Assembly (NCBI RefSeq): GCF_029227915.1 | Contig: NC_079885.1 | Coordinates: 27,717,001 to 27,781,000, forward strand | From: Hydractinia symbiolongicarpus | Lineage: Eukaryota > Cnidaria > Hydrozoa > Anthoathecata > Hydractiniidae | Length of the DNA: 64,000 nt | Reading direction: 5' to 3' | Shown: positions 13,052 to 23,618 of the stretch, in pieces | Layout of the letters: the number at the start of each line of letters is the position of its first letter | Numbering within the stretch: position 1 is the first letter of the stretch | Program-made: the position numbers and the translations under genes | The notes under the pieces: model-generated | Told to the model about the DNA's origin: nothing | The model's input: only the letters and a program-made list of their open reading frames with translations | Database searches by the model: none

Positions 13052-14343
13052 TTAAAGGCGCGTAATCACCCTTATCGAAAAAAAATTAACATATACATTT
13101 TATTTATTTATTTCAAAGTTCAGACGGAGTTATGGCTTTCCTGAAAATTTGAGGATGTAAAACGTATTAGAAATGGAAATAATGGTACATCAATATCTTA
13201 GTTTTATTGTTGTTTTTTTCAGCCGCCATATTTAACGATTTTGTTGATCTCTTATTCTTGTCTAATAAGCGGTTCGTCACAAAATGTTCGTGTGAAACCG
13301 TAGGTGACCAAACGGCCTTAACTTTAAATGAGCTCTGAGATGGAGTTCGATAAAATCGCAATATGGTAGGCTCCGAATCACAATCCTGTTCTTTTTGGCT
13401 TGTTTTATCTTTACAAAACATGGCATCAAAAAGTGGAAAGAAATTTTAATTCTGTTTAAAAAAGTGGCCGCGCGTAAAAACATCTGTATCACTTTCTCCA
13501 CTCAGATTTAATTTTCTTCTATTCTATTCGTCATTGTTTTTGGAGACCAGACAAAACAAAACAGAAAGAAGAAATCACAGCATTGCCTCGTAGTTATTAA
13601 TTATGATAATTAATGCTTATCACGCTCTCTCTTTTTTTTTATTATCATGACCGGGATTACTGCATATTATAAGCCAAAATACCCAACGGGGGAGAATGCT
13701 CATTGTGATAGTTGAAGATAGTTGAAGCACTATGGAGATAATTAAGTTTAGAGCATCAAAGGGGAAATTCTAAAAATTTATGTATTCTAGTTGTCTGGAC
13801 CTGACTGTCTCCATAAGGAAACGACTAACTGTTTGAACAAAGGAAAATAATCAAAAGGTAAGACAGCTAGCGAGGCGAAGCTGTCTTCGGAAACAGCAAC
13901 AAAAGGTGGTCAGTGTTGCAAAGAAGTCTGATTTCAGTAAGTTAGAATGTTTAAATAATAAAGAATAACACACAAACTTCGATTGATTTACCTGATTTAT
14001 CATGTTCGGAACTTTGTGGATACATTTATAAAAGCAATACGATGGAAACACAGCTACGGAGACACTCCCTCATGCATTATTTTTTCTGTAATGTCATGAA
14101 TCCAGCAACCATGTTATAGATTTTGCCGTACGTTTATTATCGCATGATTCGTGAAATGAAATGCAATGGCGGTTCTGTAGGCGAAGAGAAATTGGGGTTT
14201 ATTTCTATGAAACATTTGAACATGTTCTGGTTGTCAGTTTTCAATAAAGTTTTCAGGATTTTTCTTATGTATATCTTTCATTTTGTACAATAAAATAGGC
14301 ACACCTAAAAAAAGTTGCCTACAGGGTGATTACGGGCCTTTAA
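13052..14343. mobile_element. TTAA-flanked DNA transposon remnant (about 1.3 kb)
   Basis: The left end reads TTAA then AGGCGCGTAATCACCCT (13,052-13,072). The right end, read on the minus strand, is TTAA then AGGCCCGTAATCACCCT (14,323-14,343). The two termini match at 16 of 17 positions beyond the TTAA. A TTAA target duplication with short inverted ends fits the piggyBac and Kolobok superfamilies. The interior has no intact transposase; a possible THAP-like remnant is listed separately. Non-autonomous or internally decayed. Confidence 0.6.
13167..13421 (-). pseudogene. Possible THAP-like zinc-finger remnant
   Basis: The minus-strand frame contains RFYRTP and, further on, VWSPTVSHEHFV. This resembles the 'F.P ... 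W.P....C.HF' skeleton of THAP DNA-binding domains, but the key Cys before HF is replaced. It lies inside the TTAA-flanked element, and THAP domains are known in Kolobok-type transposases, so the position supports the reading. The match is weak and could be chance. Confidence 0.22.
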
Positions 14344-14481
14344 ACCTTTGTCAATTAAATTCATTGTTGCTGACGTTTTGTCTTTTTCCATGGTGGTAGG
14401 AGATATATACAAAGAGGTTTGGCTCAAATAACCCAAATGGCATTTTTCTCACCTCACCCATTCTTGACTACTAATGGTGAT

Positions 14482-14870
14482 TCATTCGCTCGTATATTCT
14501 GTACTTGTTCTTGGGGTAATCAACCCATTATCATAACTTCCATGGATATCATCTATATCATGAGGGTAAACGGTTTCAATATTTTTCCCAATAACTATTG
14601 CAAGAGCCAGCATATCCATTAAAGAGCAGAATCTTGTATTCTTAGGATTATAAATGGCTTCCTTGATAACACATGACTTTCTATCTAAGTTTTTATTTCC
14701 TGTAAATTCATCAGCAACATCATGAGGAAAAAATGATTCAAAAAGTCCTCTTTCAATACGAGGAAAGTTCTCCATAATTTTTTTATCAACATTATGTGAA
14801 GCATAGAAGTTTGAATGTAAACGCAGCTCAATCGAATCGACAGCTCGAAGTAGATAGCAAAGGCTCTAGA
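14482..14870 (-). pseudogene. Fragment of an OTU/vertnin-like protein
   Basis: The minus frame stays open from about 14,870 to 14,482. It reads like a real protein in its first two thirds: SLCYLLRAVDSIELRLHSN, then a charged helix, then RFCSLMDMLALAIVIGKNI followed by VYPHD. This layout (Leu-rich helix, CS-hyd-x-hyd-LA helix, VYP) resembles the OTU/vertnin-like domains repeated in many invertebrate genomes, often with transposons. There is no proper start codon (the first ATG is internal, at 14,775) and no complete catalytic set. Most likely a decayed transposon-linked exon; function not assigned. Confidence 0.35.
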
Positions 14871-15179
14871 ATTATATAAACAATTGCCGTTTCCAGTAGA
14901 TCTAAATAAAAATGTTGTTTCTATTATTTATAGACGATACTTAGCTACAAAGTTCTTGCAAAAACATAATGTTAAAATGAAAAAATAAAACAAAAAAATA
15001 AACTATAATAACTAAGTCTCGCTGTATATATTATTGATTAGACCATAGTTAATAGAAACAACACTGGTTCGAAAGACCGGCAAACTTCACAGGATTTTTA
15101 AACGATGTTTATATGTAGGTTACGTGACAACTGAATAGCCTAAATAGGCTATGACAGACAAATTAGGCGAAATTTATCT

Positions 15180-16490
15180 CCTAACTATACGATGGCCCCT
15201 ATGGCTCACTTCTCTTCCAAATCAAAAACACTTCTCTTCTATATAACGAAACATTTCTCTTCTGTATTTTGACACTTCTCTTCAGTATTTTGACACTTCT
15301 TTTCTGCACTTAACACTTCTCTGCATGTGGATCTTTACAACTTGAATTCTAAAATCTGGTCCGCAATTTTACACCATTGGTCCGTAGTTTTAACCTTTTG
15401 TGAGGTTTATTACATGGGACCAGTCCCCTCGCCATGTGACATATTTTTTTTAACCGTCGTCAAGCAAGCATGAACATGAAGTCTGTAGTACGTGAAATTG
15501 TTAAAGAGGAAAATCTAATGTCCTGCTCGTCCCTGACAGCAACTACGATAAAACCATCAGCCACAAAGTCTTCGTTGTCTTGTGTAACTAACACAAGTCA
15601 TGCTAGCAGTAGTGATAGAACATCAACATCTGTTAGCACCAAGCAAAGGTGCTACTGCTCCCCGCGGAAGGACTGATTCATTGTACTTTGTTCCAGAAAT
15701 ATACGGTTGAGAGTTTTTTAAAAAAACTTTAGATCTTAATGAGCTAGAAGAGTTTAGCGAACTATCTGTACCAGATCAGATACAGATACAGCTCATGAAG
15801 TTGTTGATTATTATATCGCCTTGATTTGTGCAGTAGAAAGATATATGTAATACAACACCTGTAACAATGTAAAATGCTTGGATTTTAGAAATATATATAT
15901 CTTGTTTTTTGAAAACCACGAGTTCTTTTCCCAACAAGCATCACAATGTTTATTGCTACAAAAAAAATATCTTGGTTTTTTTAAATCACAATCAATGTTT
16001 ATTCCCGGACAAAGTGAGGTCAATTGTAAGCCGCAAAACGTTCTAGTTTCGCCGAATCGCAATTATAAAAGTTCAAAGTTAGTGGAAAGTAGATAAAAAA
16101 AAAATCTCGTATTAGGCTTCTGGGACCGCATAAGAATATAGCTTGAAATTTCGCAAAGTTTTTCCTGCGAAAAATCTTATTTTAAACGCGCAGGGCCCGG
16201 GGTGTGCCATTTATTCATAAACAAGATCTGGATAAATTCATATATTAGGGACCAGATTCAGTCTGGGAAATTTTCAAGCTTATGGAAGAGAATTTTTTCG
16301 CACTTGGAAGAGAAGTGTTTCGAACGGAAGAGAACTTTGGGTATCAAAGTAGAGAAGTTTTTTATACAGAAGAGAAGTGTTCTTGTACAGAAGAGAAGTG
16401 TTGTTATACAGAAGAGAAGTGTTTTGACTAAGAAGAGAAGTGTTTTTATTGAGAAGAGAAGTGAGCCATAGGGGCCATCGTATAACTAGG
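15180..16490. mobile_element. Fold-back type element with subrepeat-filled inverted arms
   Basis: The left end, CCTAACTATACGATGGCCCC and onward through TATGGCTCACTTCTCTT, is mirrored on the minus strand at 16,453-16,490 with two mismatches. Behind each end lies a run of roughly 20-21-bp subrepeats. On the left these are CACTTCTCTTCTGTATTTTG-like (about 15,206-15,325). On the right they are the complement, AGAAGAGAAGTGTT-type units (about 16,285-16,465). Inverted arms filled with direct subrepeats are the hallmark of fold-back elements. The central part holds only a weak 68-codon frame (15,470-15,676) with no recognised transposase. Confidence 0.6.
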
Positions 16491-16979
16491 CTATCGGCAA
16501 TAAATTTTCTTATTACAGTCTTCTGGTTAGTGGTCGCACCGATTTCTAAGGTTAATAATGATCTAACAAACCTCCTAGGATGTAGAAGTATTATTTTCGT
16601 AAATGTTATGGTGCGTATTGAAGATAGTGCTTTTAGTTTATTCCGATGGGCACAACGTTTTTTTCCGACGTGTTTTTGCGAAGCAATTGAGCTTTGAGAG
16701 CAAAGCGAAATTGTGGAGCACGTTTGCTACCCCGGGAAGCACTTCATGAAAGGATCAATTTAGTCTGTGAATATGTCCTATCCGACATTGTCGCATTCTT
16801 CCCAAGACGACAACGGCATCCGACACACGACGTTAAGCAATTTTTCAACATCGTAATGTTGTTAATACATAATACTGCCTGGTATACATACTACTGCCTA
16901 GCATAATATCTTTGCAATATACAGTAATACGGTGTAGTACGTAATAATATCCCGTATTTTACACTGTATTACTTTGTAG
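16491..16979. other. No gene recognised
   Basis: Open frames at 16,440-16,697 and 16,694-16,906 show no recognisable family. I see nothing further. Confidence 0.4.
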
Positions 16980-17366
16980 TATATTAAGAAATACACTATA
17001 ATACCTTGTAGTATTCAGTAATACACTGTAATACTTTGTAGTACTCCGAAATACAATGTAGTACCTTGTAGTATTTAGTAATACACTGTAATACCTTGTA
17101 GTACACTGTAATACACTGTAATACCTTGTAGTATTCCGTAATACACTGTAGTACCTTGTAGTATTTAGTAAAACACTGTAATACCTTGTAGTACACTGTA
17201 ATACACTGTAATACCTTGTAGTATTCGGTAATACACTGTAATACTTTGTAGTATTGAGTAATACACTGTAATACCTTGTAGTATTCAGTAATACACGATA
17301 ATACTTTGTAGTATTCAGTATTATACTGTAATACCTTGTAGTATTCAGTAATACACTGTAATACTA
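16980..17366. repeat. 30-bp minisatellite
   Basis: About 12-13 tandem units whose consensus combines GTATTCAGTA, ATACACTGTA and ATACCTTGTA (30 bp). Each unit is itself rich in GTA/TAC half-palindromes. Because 30 is a multiple of three, a long open frame runs through on the minus strand (17,376-16,996), but it is an artefact of the repeat. A degenerate approach to the array is visible from about 16,920. Confidence 0.85.
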
Positions 17367-18204
17367 AGTTAGTCACAGTATTAACCTGTCCTTTTGAAAA
17401 GATTCTGATAAATATTTAAAGATTAATCGGATCACCTTTTTCACCATTCTTGTCCCCAGAGCTCTCGAAGCTAGCTCTGAACCTGTCTTGGCACGTGGTG
17501 ACAAATACCCCACCATATGTGGGGTGTTTTCCTTGATTGGATTACCTCGATGAAAATTTTAACATTTTTTACTATTTTTATTTTCAAACAAATTTTTTGC
17601 TGCCGCAATTTTTAGTTCTTACATAAAGAACTTTTAATGCAAATGAAATGATTATAAATTTATTCTCAGGAATAAACTTTTGCAAGATTGCTTCACAATT
17701 TCCAACATAAGTAGGACTCGAAGTACTTGAAACTTGCAAAAGTTTATGGTCCTAAAGTTGGATGAAATATAGTTAATTAACAACATTTATAAATACACGT
17801 TTTTTCACCCCGTCTTATTCCACGAGATATAAAATAGAATAGCCTATCGTTGAGCGTTAGTAGGAAACACCAATTTATATTTTTATGGGAAAATAAGTGT
17901 TTAGCAGTGTGACAGTATTTAGTTAGCTATAGCTATATATGTACTTTCCAGACGAAGCTGTGATTTCCACCTGGCTTACTAAAAAACAATTCCCTACAGC
18001 ATAAATAAATATTTGCATAGCATGCAGTAACTTTTAGCTAGCTCACTAGTAGAAAAGTAACGTTTGCTAGCTAAAGACCATTTCACTTCAGCCTCCTGGC
18101 TAGTTATTGGGCCACATGTGTGCGGCACTAAAAGTTAGCTATCTAAAGAATAGTCAAATACTAACAGTGAATGTTGGCAAAACGGAAGGCCGAAGCGTTG
18201 TTTG
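17367..18204. other. AT-rich DNA, no gene recognised
   Basis: Non-coding in appearance. A short palindromic stretch CCCCACCATATGTGGGG lies near 17,509-17,525. No open frame of note. Confidence 0.4.
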
Positions 18205-18682
18205 AATTTTGATGACCTTAGCAACCCATCCACACACACACAAAAAGTTGGTTTCACGTTGCCTCCATTTTGTAGAGCTTAAACTGCTGATCAAAAAATA
18301 TCTATATGATCATGTGGTTTTGGTGAGCGCTTAATTAGATTTTGGGGTTTAAATATTTTGCTGAAGTCAGCAATGGGCCGTCAAAACGGAAAAAAAATAT
18401 TTTTCAGAAATATGTATACCTGTTGCCTTCATCGTATAGATCTTGAAACGCTGATCCTGAAAATGTATAGGATCATATACTTGTGACAAACGCTTGCAGA
18501 GATATTAGGGTTTAAAGGGTTTTGATGACGTCATCAACCCATTCATTCCAAAACGAATTTGGGGACCCATGTTTGGGAAACTTACCCAAATTGGTCCTAA
18601 GTGGTCCCTAGTTACCCAAACGATGAAAATCATTGACGTTACCACCTCGTTTCCAAGTTATTTGAGCTCAAAATTTTAAGTT
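18205..18682 (+). repeat. Dispersed repeat family E, copies 1 (partial) and 2
   Basis: A near-complete copy at 18,360-18,682 matches 20,215-20,541 over its full length: GTATACCTGTTGCCTTCATC, TAGATCTTGAAAC, GCAGAGATATTAGGGTTT, GATGACGTCATCAACCC, GGTCCCTAGTTACCCA and TTTCCAAGTTATTT in order. A truncated, more diverged relative sits just upstream at 18,205-18,320. Each fuller copy contains the palindrome TTGATGACGTCATCAA, which holds a CRE-like TGACGTCA core. No coding capacity. Confidence 0.75.
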
Positions 18683-18976
18683 TTTTTTGTTTTGTTTTTT
18701 TGTTTTAATCATGTATAATTTTCTTTTTCATCAACCTGTCTACAACAAAAAACACAAAAGTACATAGACGTTATATGTGGAAAGATAACAAAGAAACATA
18801 TAAAAGTAAACATTGCACGCAACTTGGTAATGATTTAACAGTTCAACTTATTCACATACCCATCTGCTTTCAAACGGCACAATGTTTACGTCTGTGTCGC
18901 GAACTAGCGATGCTTCAGACTTTACTCCTCTCGATCTACGAATACAAAGTAGCTTTCATCTTAGCACATTGAAACT

Positions 18977-20075
18977 TTATCCAGTTCTCAGCCAATTTTT
19001 CGTGATAATCACTGATTCATTTCGCTTTTCAGCAATCGAACAAGACAGTTTGTTGTAAAACGTAGCACATTCTCGAGACACCCTTCCAATATACGTGAAG
19101 ATTAGGGGAGTGAATGATCCTTGATCAACAGTATTGAGTCTCGCATTATACGATCTTATTTTAGTTGACTCATTGGTTTTGTAGCATGGTTTCAGATCAC
19201 GGTTCAGGTGCATTTTGGCCGTTGGGTTAAAAACTTTCACATCAAAAAAAGCCATTTGCTCTCTGATCTAAAATCCTCTAGCAGCTACGTCTACTCGTGT
19301 GTCGTCAGTAGTTATGGTTGATGAAGAAAACTGTTCACCAGCGATTTCCTGTAATACGGGCTCTATTCTCACGTCCTTAAAACATTCCTGAAGTAGTTCG
19401 GCAGTGAAGTCTCGGATTTTGTTGTGTCGTAATGTTATGAGACAACCTTTTGGACAGAATAGCGCGTGTTTAATTGTAAAAGAAACACCACAAACACATC
19501 TGGATGGTAATCGCTTTAGCAGGATGCAGTATCATATGAATAAACTGTCCCAAAATGATTGTTTATCCAAAACGAATCCATGTTCTCTAATTGGCAAGGC
19601 ATTCAACCAACTCGAAGCACCAGTTCCCAAAAAAGCCTCGAGCGCTCTTACTTTTAGTTTAGTTAAGTTAGTCAAAGACTTTTTTATTGATGTTAACGTC
19701 ATTTCACAAGTCTTCCTCTTTATGTTTTAATTTCATTTTTTCGCTTCTTCAATACGTCCTCTATTAATTCGTCATTAATATCGTCTTGACATTTCACTTT
19801 TTCAACCATTTTACTTGTCAGGAGCCTAGAATTGCTGTACTCAGTGACGCAACGTTTGGACGGATCAAATATTGCTAATCCTCCATATTTAACTGGAAGA
19901 GAGAGTAATAATCTCTCCCAGTCGTTGCAAACATATCCATTCAATATCCATGTACGAAGACAGCGTAAGCAGCATGCGGATAAGCTTCTCCAATTTTAGA
20001 CAACGTTTCCACTTCTAAAATCCGGTTTTTCACTCTCTCTTCCACATATTTACGTTTGAAAGCTTCACTACCAAC
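18977..20075 (-). pseudogene. Decayed reverse-transcriptase C-terminal region (LINE-like)
   Basis: Read from 20,075 downward, the minus strand gives protein-like pieces in a sensible order: KRKYVEERVKNRI; then LLLSLPVKYGGLAIFDPSK, a post-RT motif seen in retroelement proteins; then CVCGVSFTIKHALFCPKGC; then MAFFDVKVFNPTAK. Such a Cys/His-containing tail follows the reverse transcriptase in a family common in cnidarian genomes (established knowledge, recalled). The pieces are separated by at least one frameshift (about 19,945) and by in-frame stops, including a TAG shortly before the codons for MAFFDV. The catalytic RT core is absent. It is flanked by repeat family E copies. Confidence 0.55.
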
Positions 20076-20214
20076 AGAAAATGGAAACTACTTAAAAAAA
20101 AGCTTTACTGCCAACTAAAGTTTTAAGTGCACTGTAAAGGCTCCATTAATTTAATATAGAATACTAGTCTATAAAAGTCTGCAAAAGGTCAATAAAAAAA
20201 GAGTCATCAGGGAT

Positions 20215-20541
20215 TGAATATTTTGCTGACGTCAGCAAAAACCCGTCAAAACCTTAAAAAATTTTTTTAGGAATTTGTATACCTGTTGCCTTCATCGTAT
20301 AGATCTTGAAACCCTGATCAAGAAAATGCACCATGCGTCTTTGACAAATGGTTGCAGAGATATTAGGGTTTTTTGATGACGTCATCAACCCGCCTATTCC
20401 GAAACGGATTTGGGGACCTAGGTTGGGGAAAATTACCCAAATTGGTCTTAGGTGGTCCCTAGTTACCCACGCAGTGAAAAATCATTGACGTCACGACCTT
20501 GTTTCCAAGTTATTTGGCCTCAAATTTTAAGTGCCATGTAA
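20215..20541 (+). repeat. Dispersed repeat family E, copy 3
   Basis: Same orientation and landmarks as 18,360-18,682. It carries two CRE-like palindromes, GCTGACGTCAGC near 20,228-20,239 and TTGATGACGTCATCAA at 20,373-20,388. Divergence between the two fuller copies is moderate. Confidence 0.75.
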
Positions 20542-20583
20542 TGGCTTCATTAATTTAATATTGGATATTGACGTTAAACTAGT

Positions 20584-20771
20584 GTTATTGACGTCGCGCC
20601 GTAACGTCATAAAGTTTAACATTTAAGACATAATTTTTTCGGCGACTTCAAAGAAAATTTCGGCTATATTAAAGGAAAATGAGGATATCCACTATGACCG
20701 TCACATACACTTCTTATTATTATAAGAGATTCATGTTAAAGTAGTATTATTGACGTCGCGCCGTAACGTCA
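20584..20771 (+). repeat. Direct repeat pair GACGTCGCGCCGTAACGTCA
   Basis: The 20-bp motif GACGTCGCGCCGTAACGTCA, itself flanked by TATT, occurs at about 20,590-20,609 and 20,752-20,771. Each copy is followed by TTTTTTCG.CGAC.TCAAAG. The pair probably marks two diverged units of one repeat lying next to the Polinton left border. Confidence 0.6.
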
Positions 20772-20847
20772 GAAAATTAAGGTTCTCAGACAACTTTTTC
20801 GACGACATCAAAGGAAAATGAACACATCCACTTTGCCTGTTACAGAC

Positions 20848-20848
20848 C

Positions 20849-20882
<34 letters not shown>
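20848..20882. repeat. (CA)n microsatellite
   Basis: About 16 CA dinucleotides followed by AACAAACGGACGGAC. It abuts the first Polinton-like coding sequence and may mark the truncation point of the element's left end. Confidence 0.9.
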
Positions 20883-20884
<2 letters not shown>

Positions 20885-20894
20885 AACGGACGGA

Positions 20895-21041
20895 CCTTAC
20901 TGCAAGCCTTGTGCTAAAATTGCATGGGAGAAAAATCTTGAAAAATATTTGAGGGATCTCGCTAAAAAACAGCGACGTGTCGTACATGATGGCGACTTGC
21001 TCATAGATCAAGATATGGGAGAAGTGCTCGAGATTGTGTAG
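20895..21041 (+). pseudogene. 3' fragment of an unrecognised Polinton gene
   Basis: A plus-strand frame (tgc at 20,901) reads CKPCAKIAWEKNLEKYLRDL and continues as a basic, amphipathic stretch to a TAG at 21,039-21,041. Composition is protein-like and base composition is like the Polinton, but the upstream part is replaced by the (CA)n microsatellite. It is followed by a hairpin (21,044-21,073) and faces the convergent gene at 21,096-21,737. Probably the C-terminus of a gene cut by the left truncation; function unknown. Confidence 0.4.
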
Positions 21042-21043
21042 GT

Positions 21044-21073
21044 GATCTAGTGTTTTGAACAATACACTAGATC
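21044..21073. terminator. Intergenic hairpin between convergent genes
   Basis: GATCTAGTGT (21,044-21,053) pairs perfectly with ACACTAGATC (21,064-21,073) around a 10-nt loop. It lies between a plus-strand gene end and a minus-strand gene end. Confidence 0.6.
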
Positions 21074-21095
21074 TACGAATAAGCAGGTGGAGACT

Positions 21096-21737
21096 CTAAA
21101 TATCGCTGACATACTGCGCAGATTGAAGTTTTTTCATAAGCTCCTCTTTGGCCTCCTCACGCCCCTTTGCGACAAGCTGCTGTCGCTCCCGATCATTGAT
21201 GGAATCTACGATCTTTCTCGTTCGTTGTCGGACCTGCTCCTTCGGCAACATGTAGCGTTGCTTCTCTTGCATGATTAGGCTGAACTCATAATCACTAATC
21301 ACACCGTTCTCCACAGCCTTTGAGATGAGGTCGACAACGGAGTTCAACTTAGTCTCTGCTAAGAGTCTGATGCCCTCATGCTTCTTTGACTTAACGTCTA
21401 GCCTCTTCCCCGCATTCCGTAAACCTGCCTGCCCTAGTCCTACAGCGATCGTGATACCACCCATCGCCACAGCTAGTGGTACACCTATTCCGGACAGCAT
21501 ACTACCAATCCCAACACCTGAAGTTATAATACTTACAGCTAGCAATCCATGATCAGTGAATCTAACCCACGTACAATGCATCTTGAACTTTTTGGCGAGT
21601 TTGTCACGCTCTTTGATCTCACCACGCAAGTACTGTTCCACCTCCTCGATCTTCTTGAGTCTGTATACCTGACTTTCTTCAGGCTCATGCTCAGGAGCAC
21701 TCGGTAAGCTCGGATATAACTTCATTATGTCACTCAT
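21096..21737 (-). CDS. Conserved Polinton membrane protein (213 aa)
   Basis: Intact frame of 213 residues. The N-terminus is acidic and proline-rich (YPSLPSAPEHEPEE). A charged helix follows (about residues 25-50), then a hydrophobic region at about 62-102 (HGLLAVSIITSGVGIGSM and GVPLAVAMGGITIAVGLG) that looks like two membrane segments joined by a tight turn. A long charged, probably coiled C-terminal half completes it. The type recurs in cnidarian Polintons (recalled, not verified). The role is unknown; a virion membrane or scaffold protein is possible. The start at 21,737 is preceded by AATAAAG. Its upstream neighbour ends at 21,740, only two bases away, so the two are probably co-transcribed. 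One of the few unbroken genes here. Confidence 0.7.
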   Translation of the reverse strand: MSDIMKLYPSLPSAPEHEPEESQVYRLKKIEEVEQYLRGEIKERDKLAKKFKMHCTWVRFTDHGLLAVSIITSGVGIGSMLSGIGVPLAVAMGGITIAVGLGQAGLRNAGKRLDVKSKKHEGIRLLAETKLNSVVDLISKAVENGVISDYEFSLIMQEKQRYMLPKEQVRQRTRKIVDSINDRERQQLVAKGREEAKEELMKKLQSAQYVSDI

Positions 21738-21739
21738 CT

Positions 21740-22408
21740 TTATTCTATGAGTAAGTGCATCGTAATTCCAACGAACGAAACGTTCTTTTCATGATGATGC
21801 TCGTCCGTCAGGATGAACTCTAGTCTGTCTGTTGAGCCTTTCAAAGGAAGGTAGATTGGAGTGTCAAAACTTCGTGTAAGCATGTCTCCCTATGCGTTTA
21901 ACTCTTTGGTGGGAAGCAAAGCAAGCATTTTTGATTTCTTTCCATCCAGTAGGCAATCGTCTTCATCCAGCTGGGGGCAAACGAGTCTCAATCTTTGGTA
22001 CACGTCAGTTTTGTAGAAGCTGTCATAGTCGCCTTTGGTAAAGTACTTTTTTGCAGGGTCGTAGGGTAGCCCCATAAGCTCCTGCAGTTGTCGATGGATT
22101 ACCACAGTATACCCGTCATTCACACGGAGCCTGCAGAGTCCATTTTTTAATACAAACAATTTGATCTTGTCCCCTGCCTGACTGTTGACGATGGTTGCCA
22201 AATCTTTTATCCTGTGTAGACCGTTCATAATTTCAATTTTAGTCTCTGTCTGATCAGGCCTTGTCCTACGAATGGCAAATTCATTGTCGCTGTAAAGGTT
22301 CAGCCATACGGGCCTGATACTTATCGATTTCAGAGCAAGTCTCGTGTCCTGCCCTAGGTAATCGTCAAAAATCGTAGGCTTCTTTATATCCGTGACATAC
22401 AGCTGTCT
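21740..22408 (-). pseudogene. Probable minor capsid (penton-type) protein, one stop
   Basis: Starts at 22,408 (MRQLYVTD) right after AATAAAC. The frame stays constant to a TAA at 21,740-21,742 (222 codons) but is cut by a TAG at 21,890-21,892 after residue 172. The C-terminal part beyond the stop (FDTPIYLPLKGSTDRLEFIL then a strand-like ITMHLLIE) looks like the last strands of a jelly-roll. The N-terminal half is beta-rich (LALKSISIRPVWLNLYSD). Polintons are known to encode a single-jelly-roll minor capsid protein forming pentons, and length and position fit. The assignment rests on pattern, not alignment. Divergent to the next gene with a 25-bp gap. Confidence 0.5.
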
Positions 22409-22433
22409 CATGTTTATTCTTAAAGAAAAGATG

Positions 22434-23591
22434 AGCATTTACTCATACAACCCGAAAGCAAAGTATGCACCCAACCATGGGAGATATTTGGAGAGACTTA
22501 AGGGGGATGACCTTTCAGTGCAGAACATCGTTATTGATGCTCAAGGGTCCTCGTTCAGAGTGAAATTTCCAGACATCTTTATCGACTATGAATTCCATTC
22601 TGGCACTAGCAGGCTAGTGAAGGAGTGGAACAGCCACCCTTTCAGTCTCTGGTCCACTTAACTTAATTTTGCTACCTACTGTGCAACATCAGCTTGCCGT
22701 ATTTCCATGCAGCATCTTACCTCCGAGTTGCCTATGGTTTGTGCCGTGTATCGATTTCACGCCTATTTCCAAATCCGTAAAATTCTATCGGAGTTTGACA
22801 TTTCTCTACCGGGCTCAGTTAGATTTCGACGTCTAAACAACCCCTTCAACAAACAAAAACTCCAGCAACTGGCTCGCGATTTTGGAGTACCTGGTAGTGA
22901 GCAGGAGTGGATGAACGAAACCATCTTCAGTAGTTGGCAACTTCATCGCAAAGATTATCCTGGTTCAGGCCCTAGCTATCTTGACGAGGACTCGTGGAGT
23001 CGCTGGATCATTGAAAAATCCCAGGGCCTCACTCGTATTGGTATTAAACGGTTATCCCAAAGTGTGCGCTTCTATGCCTACCTAATTTTCGAAAGCCAGG
23101 CAAATTCAAGATCTGGAATCATTGGAAACCAAGGCAGCGCAATTGATGCTCAACGCCTGTACCTGACGACATTTGAGGACGTGATAATTAGACCTAGCGA
23201 CACGGGTAAGGAAATTGCCGAATTTCAAAATGTGCTGAAATACGCGCGGTCCAAGGTGGATTTTATTGTTGCTCATGGCGTCTATATGATCCCAAGTGAC
23301 ATGAGCCTTCATATTGGAAATGTTGTGAATTTCACGAACAAAATTCTCATCAGCAAGGATTATTTTTCAATTTGTATAAATCCGAAGATCAACGCAAAGC
23401 AGGCTGACATCATTGTTGATATTAAGCGCCGCCCTCCACAGGTGAGCCACGTGATCCCTAAACATGAGAAGCACAGGGTGGAGACGCAGACTACGCTAGC
23501 AATAGAGGCCGAAAAACACGATGACAACAAAGCTGCCTTAATTACAACTGGTGTAGTCGTTATTTTACTGTACATTTGGTTGAAGAAATAA
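22434..23591 (+). pseudogene. Conserved Polinton protein with C-terminal membrane anchor, one stop
   Basis: A single frame runs from ATG 22,434 (MSIYSYNPKAKY) to TAA 23,589-23,591, 385 codons, broken once by TAA at 22,659-22,661 after residue 75. The second part is well formed: NNPFNKQKLQQLARDFGVPG, WMNETIFSSWQLHRKDYPG, a mixed alpha/beta body, and a final hydrophobic segment (ALITTGVVVILLYIWLKK) typical of a tail anchor. I know this type from cnidarian Polintons but not its function. A structural virion protein is plausible from its place beside the capsid genes. The two halves are in phase, so this is one gene and not two. The stop codon overlaps an AATAAA that may serve as the poly(A) signal. 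Confidence 0.6.
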
Positions 23592-23602
23592 AAGTGCTCC
23601 TG

Positions 23603-23618
23603 CTGAGCCGCTAGGCGA
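23603..23618. repeat. Shared motif AGCCGCTAGGCGA, copy 1
   Basis: GCTGAGCCGCTAGGCGAT appears here at the end of the plus-strand gene, again at about 24,786-24,803, and inverted (TCGCCTAGCGGCT) at 27,156-27,168. Three occurrences of a 13-bp core in one element suggest a functional or duplicated signal. Confidence 0.45.

Noticed and set aside
16202-16471. 89-codon frame with repeated QKRSV units
   Set aside because: It is a translation of the fold-back element's subrepeats, not a protein gene.
16996-17376. 126-codon open frame on the minus strand
   Set aside because: It runs wholly through the 30-bp minisatellite; the unit length is a multiple of three, so every frame without a stop in one unit stays open.
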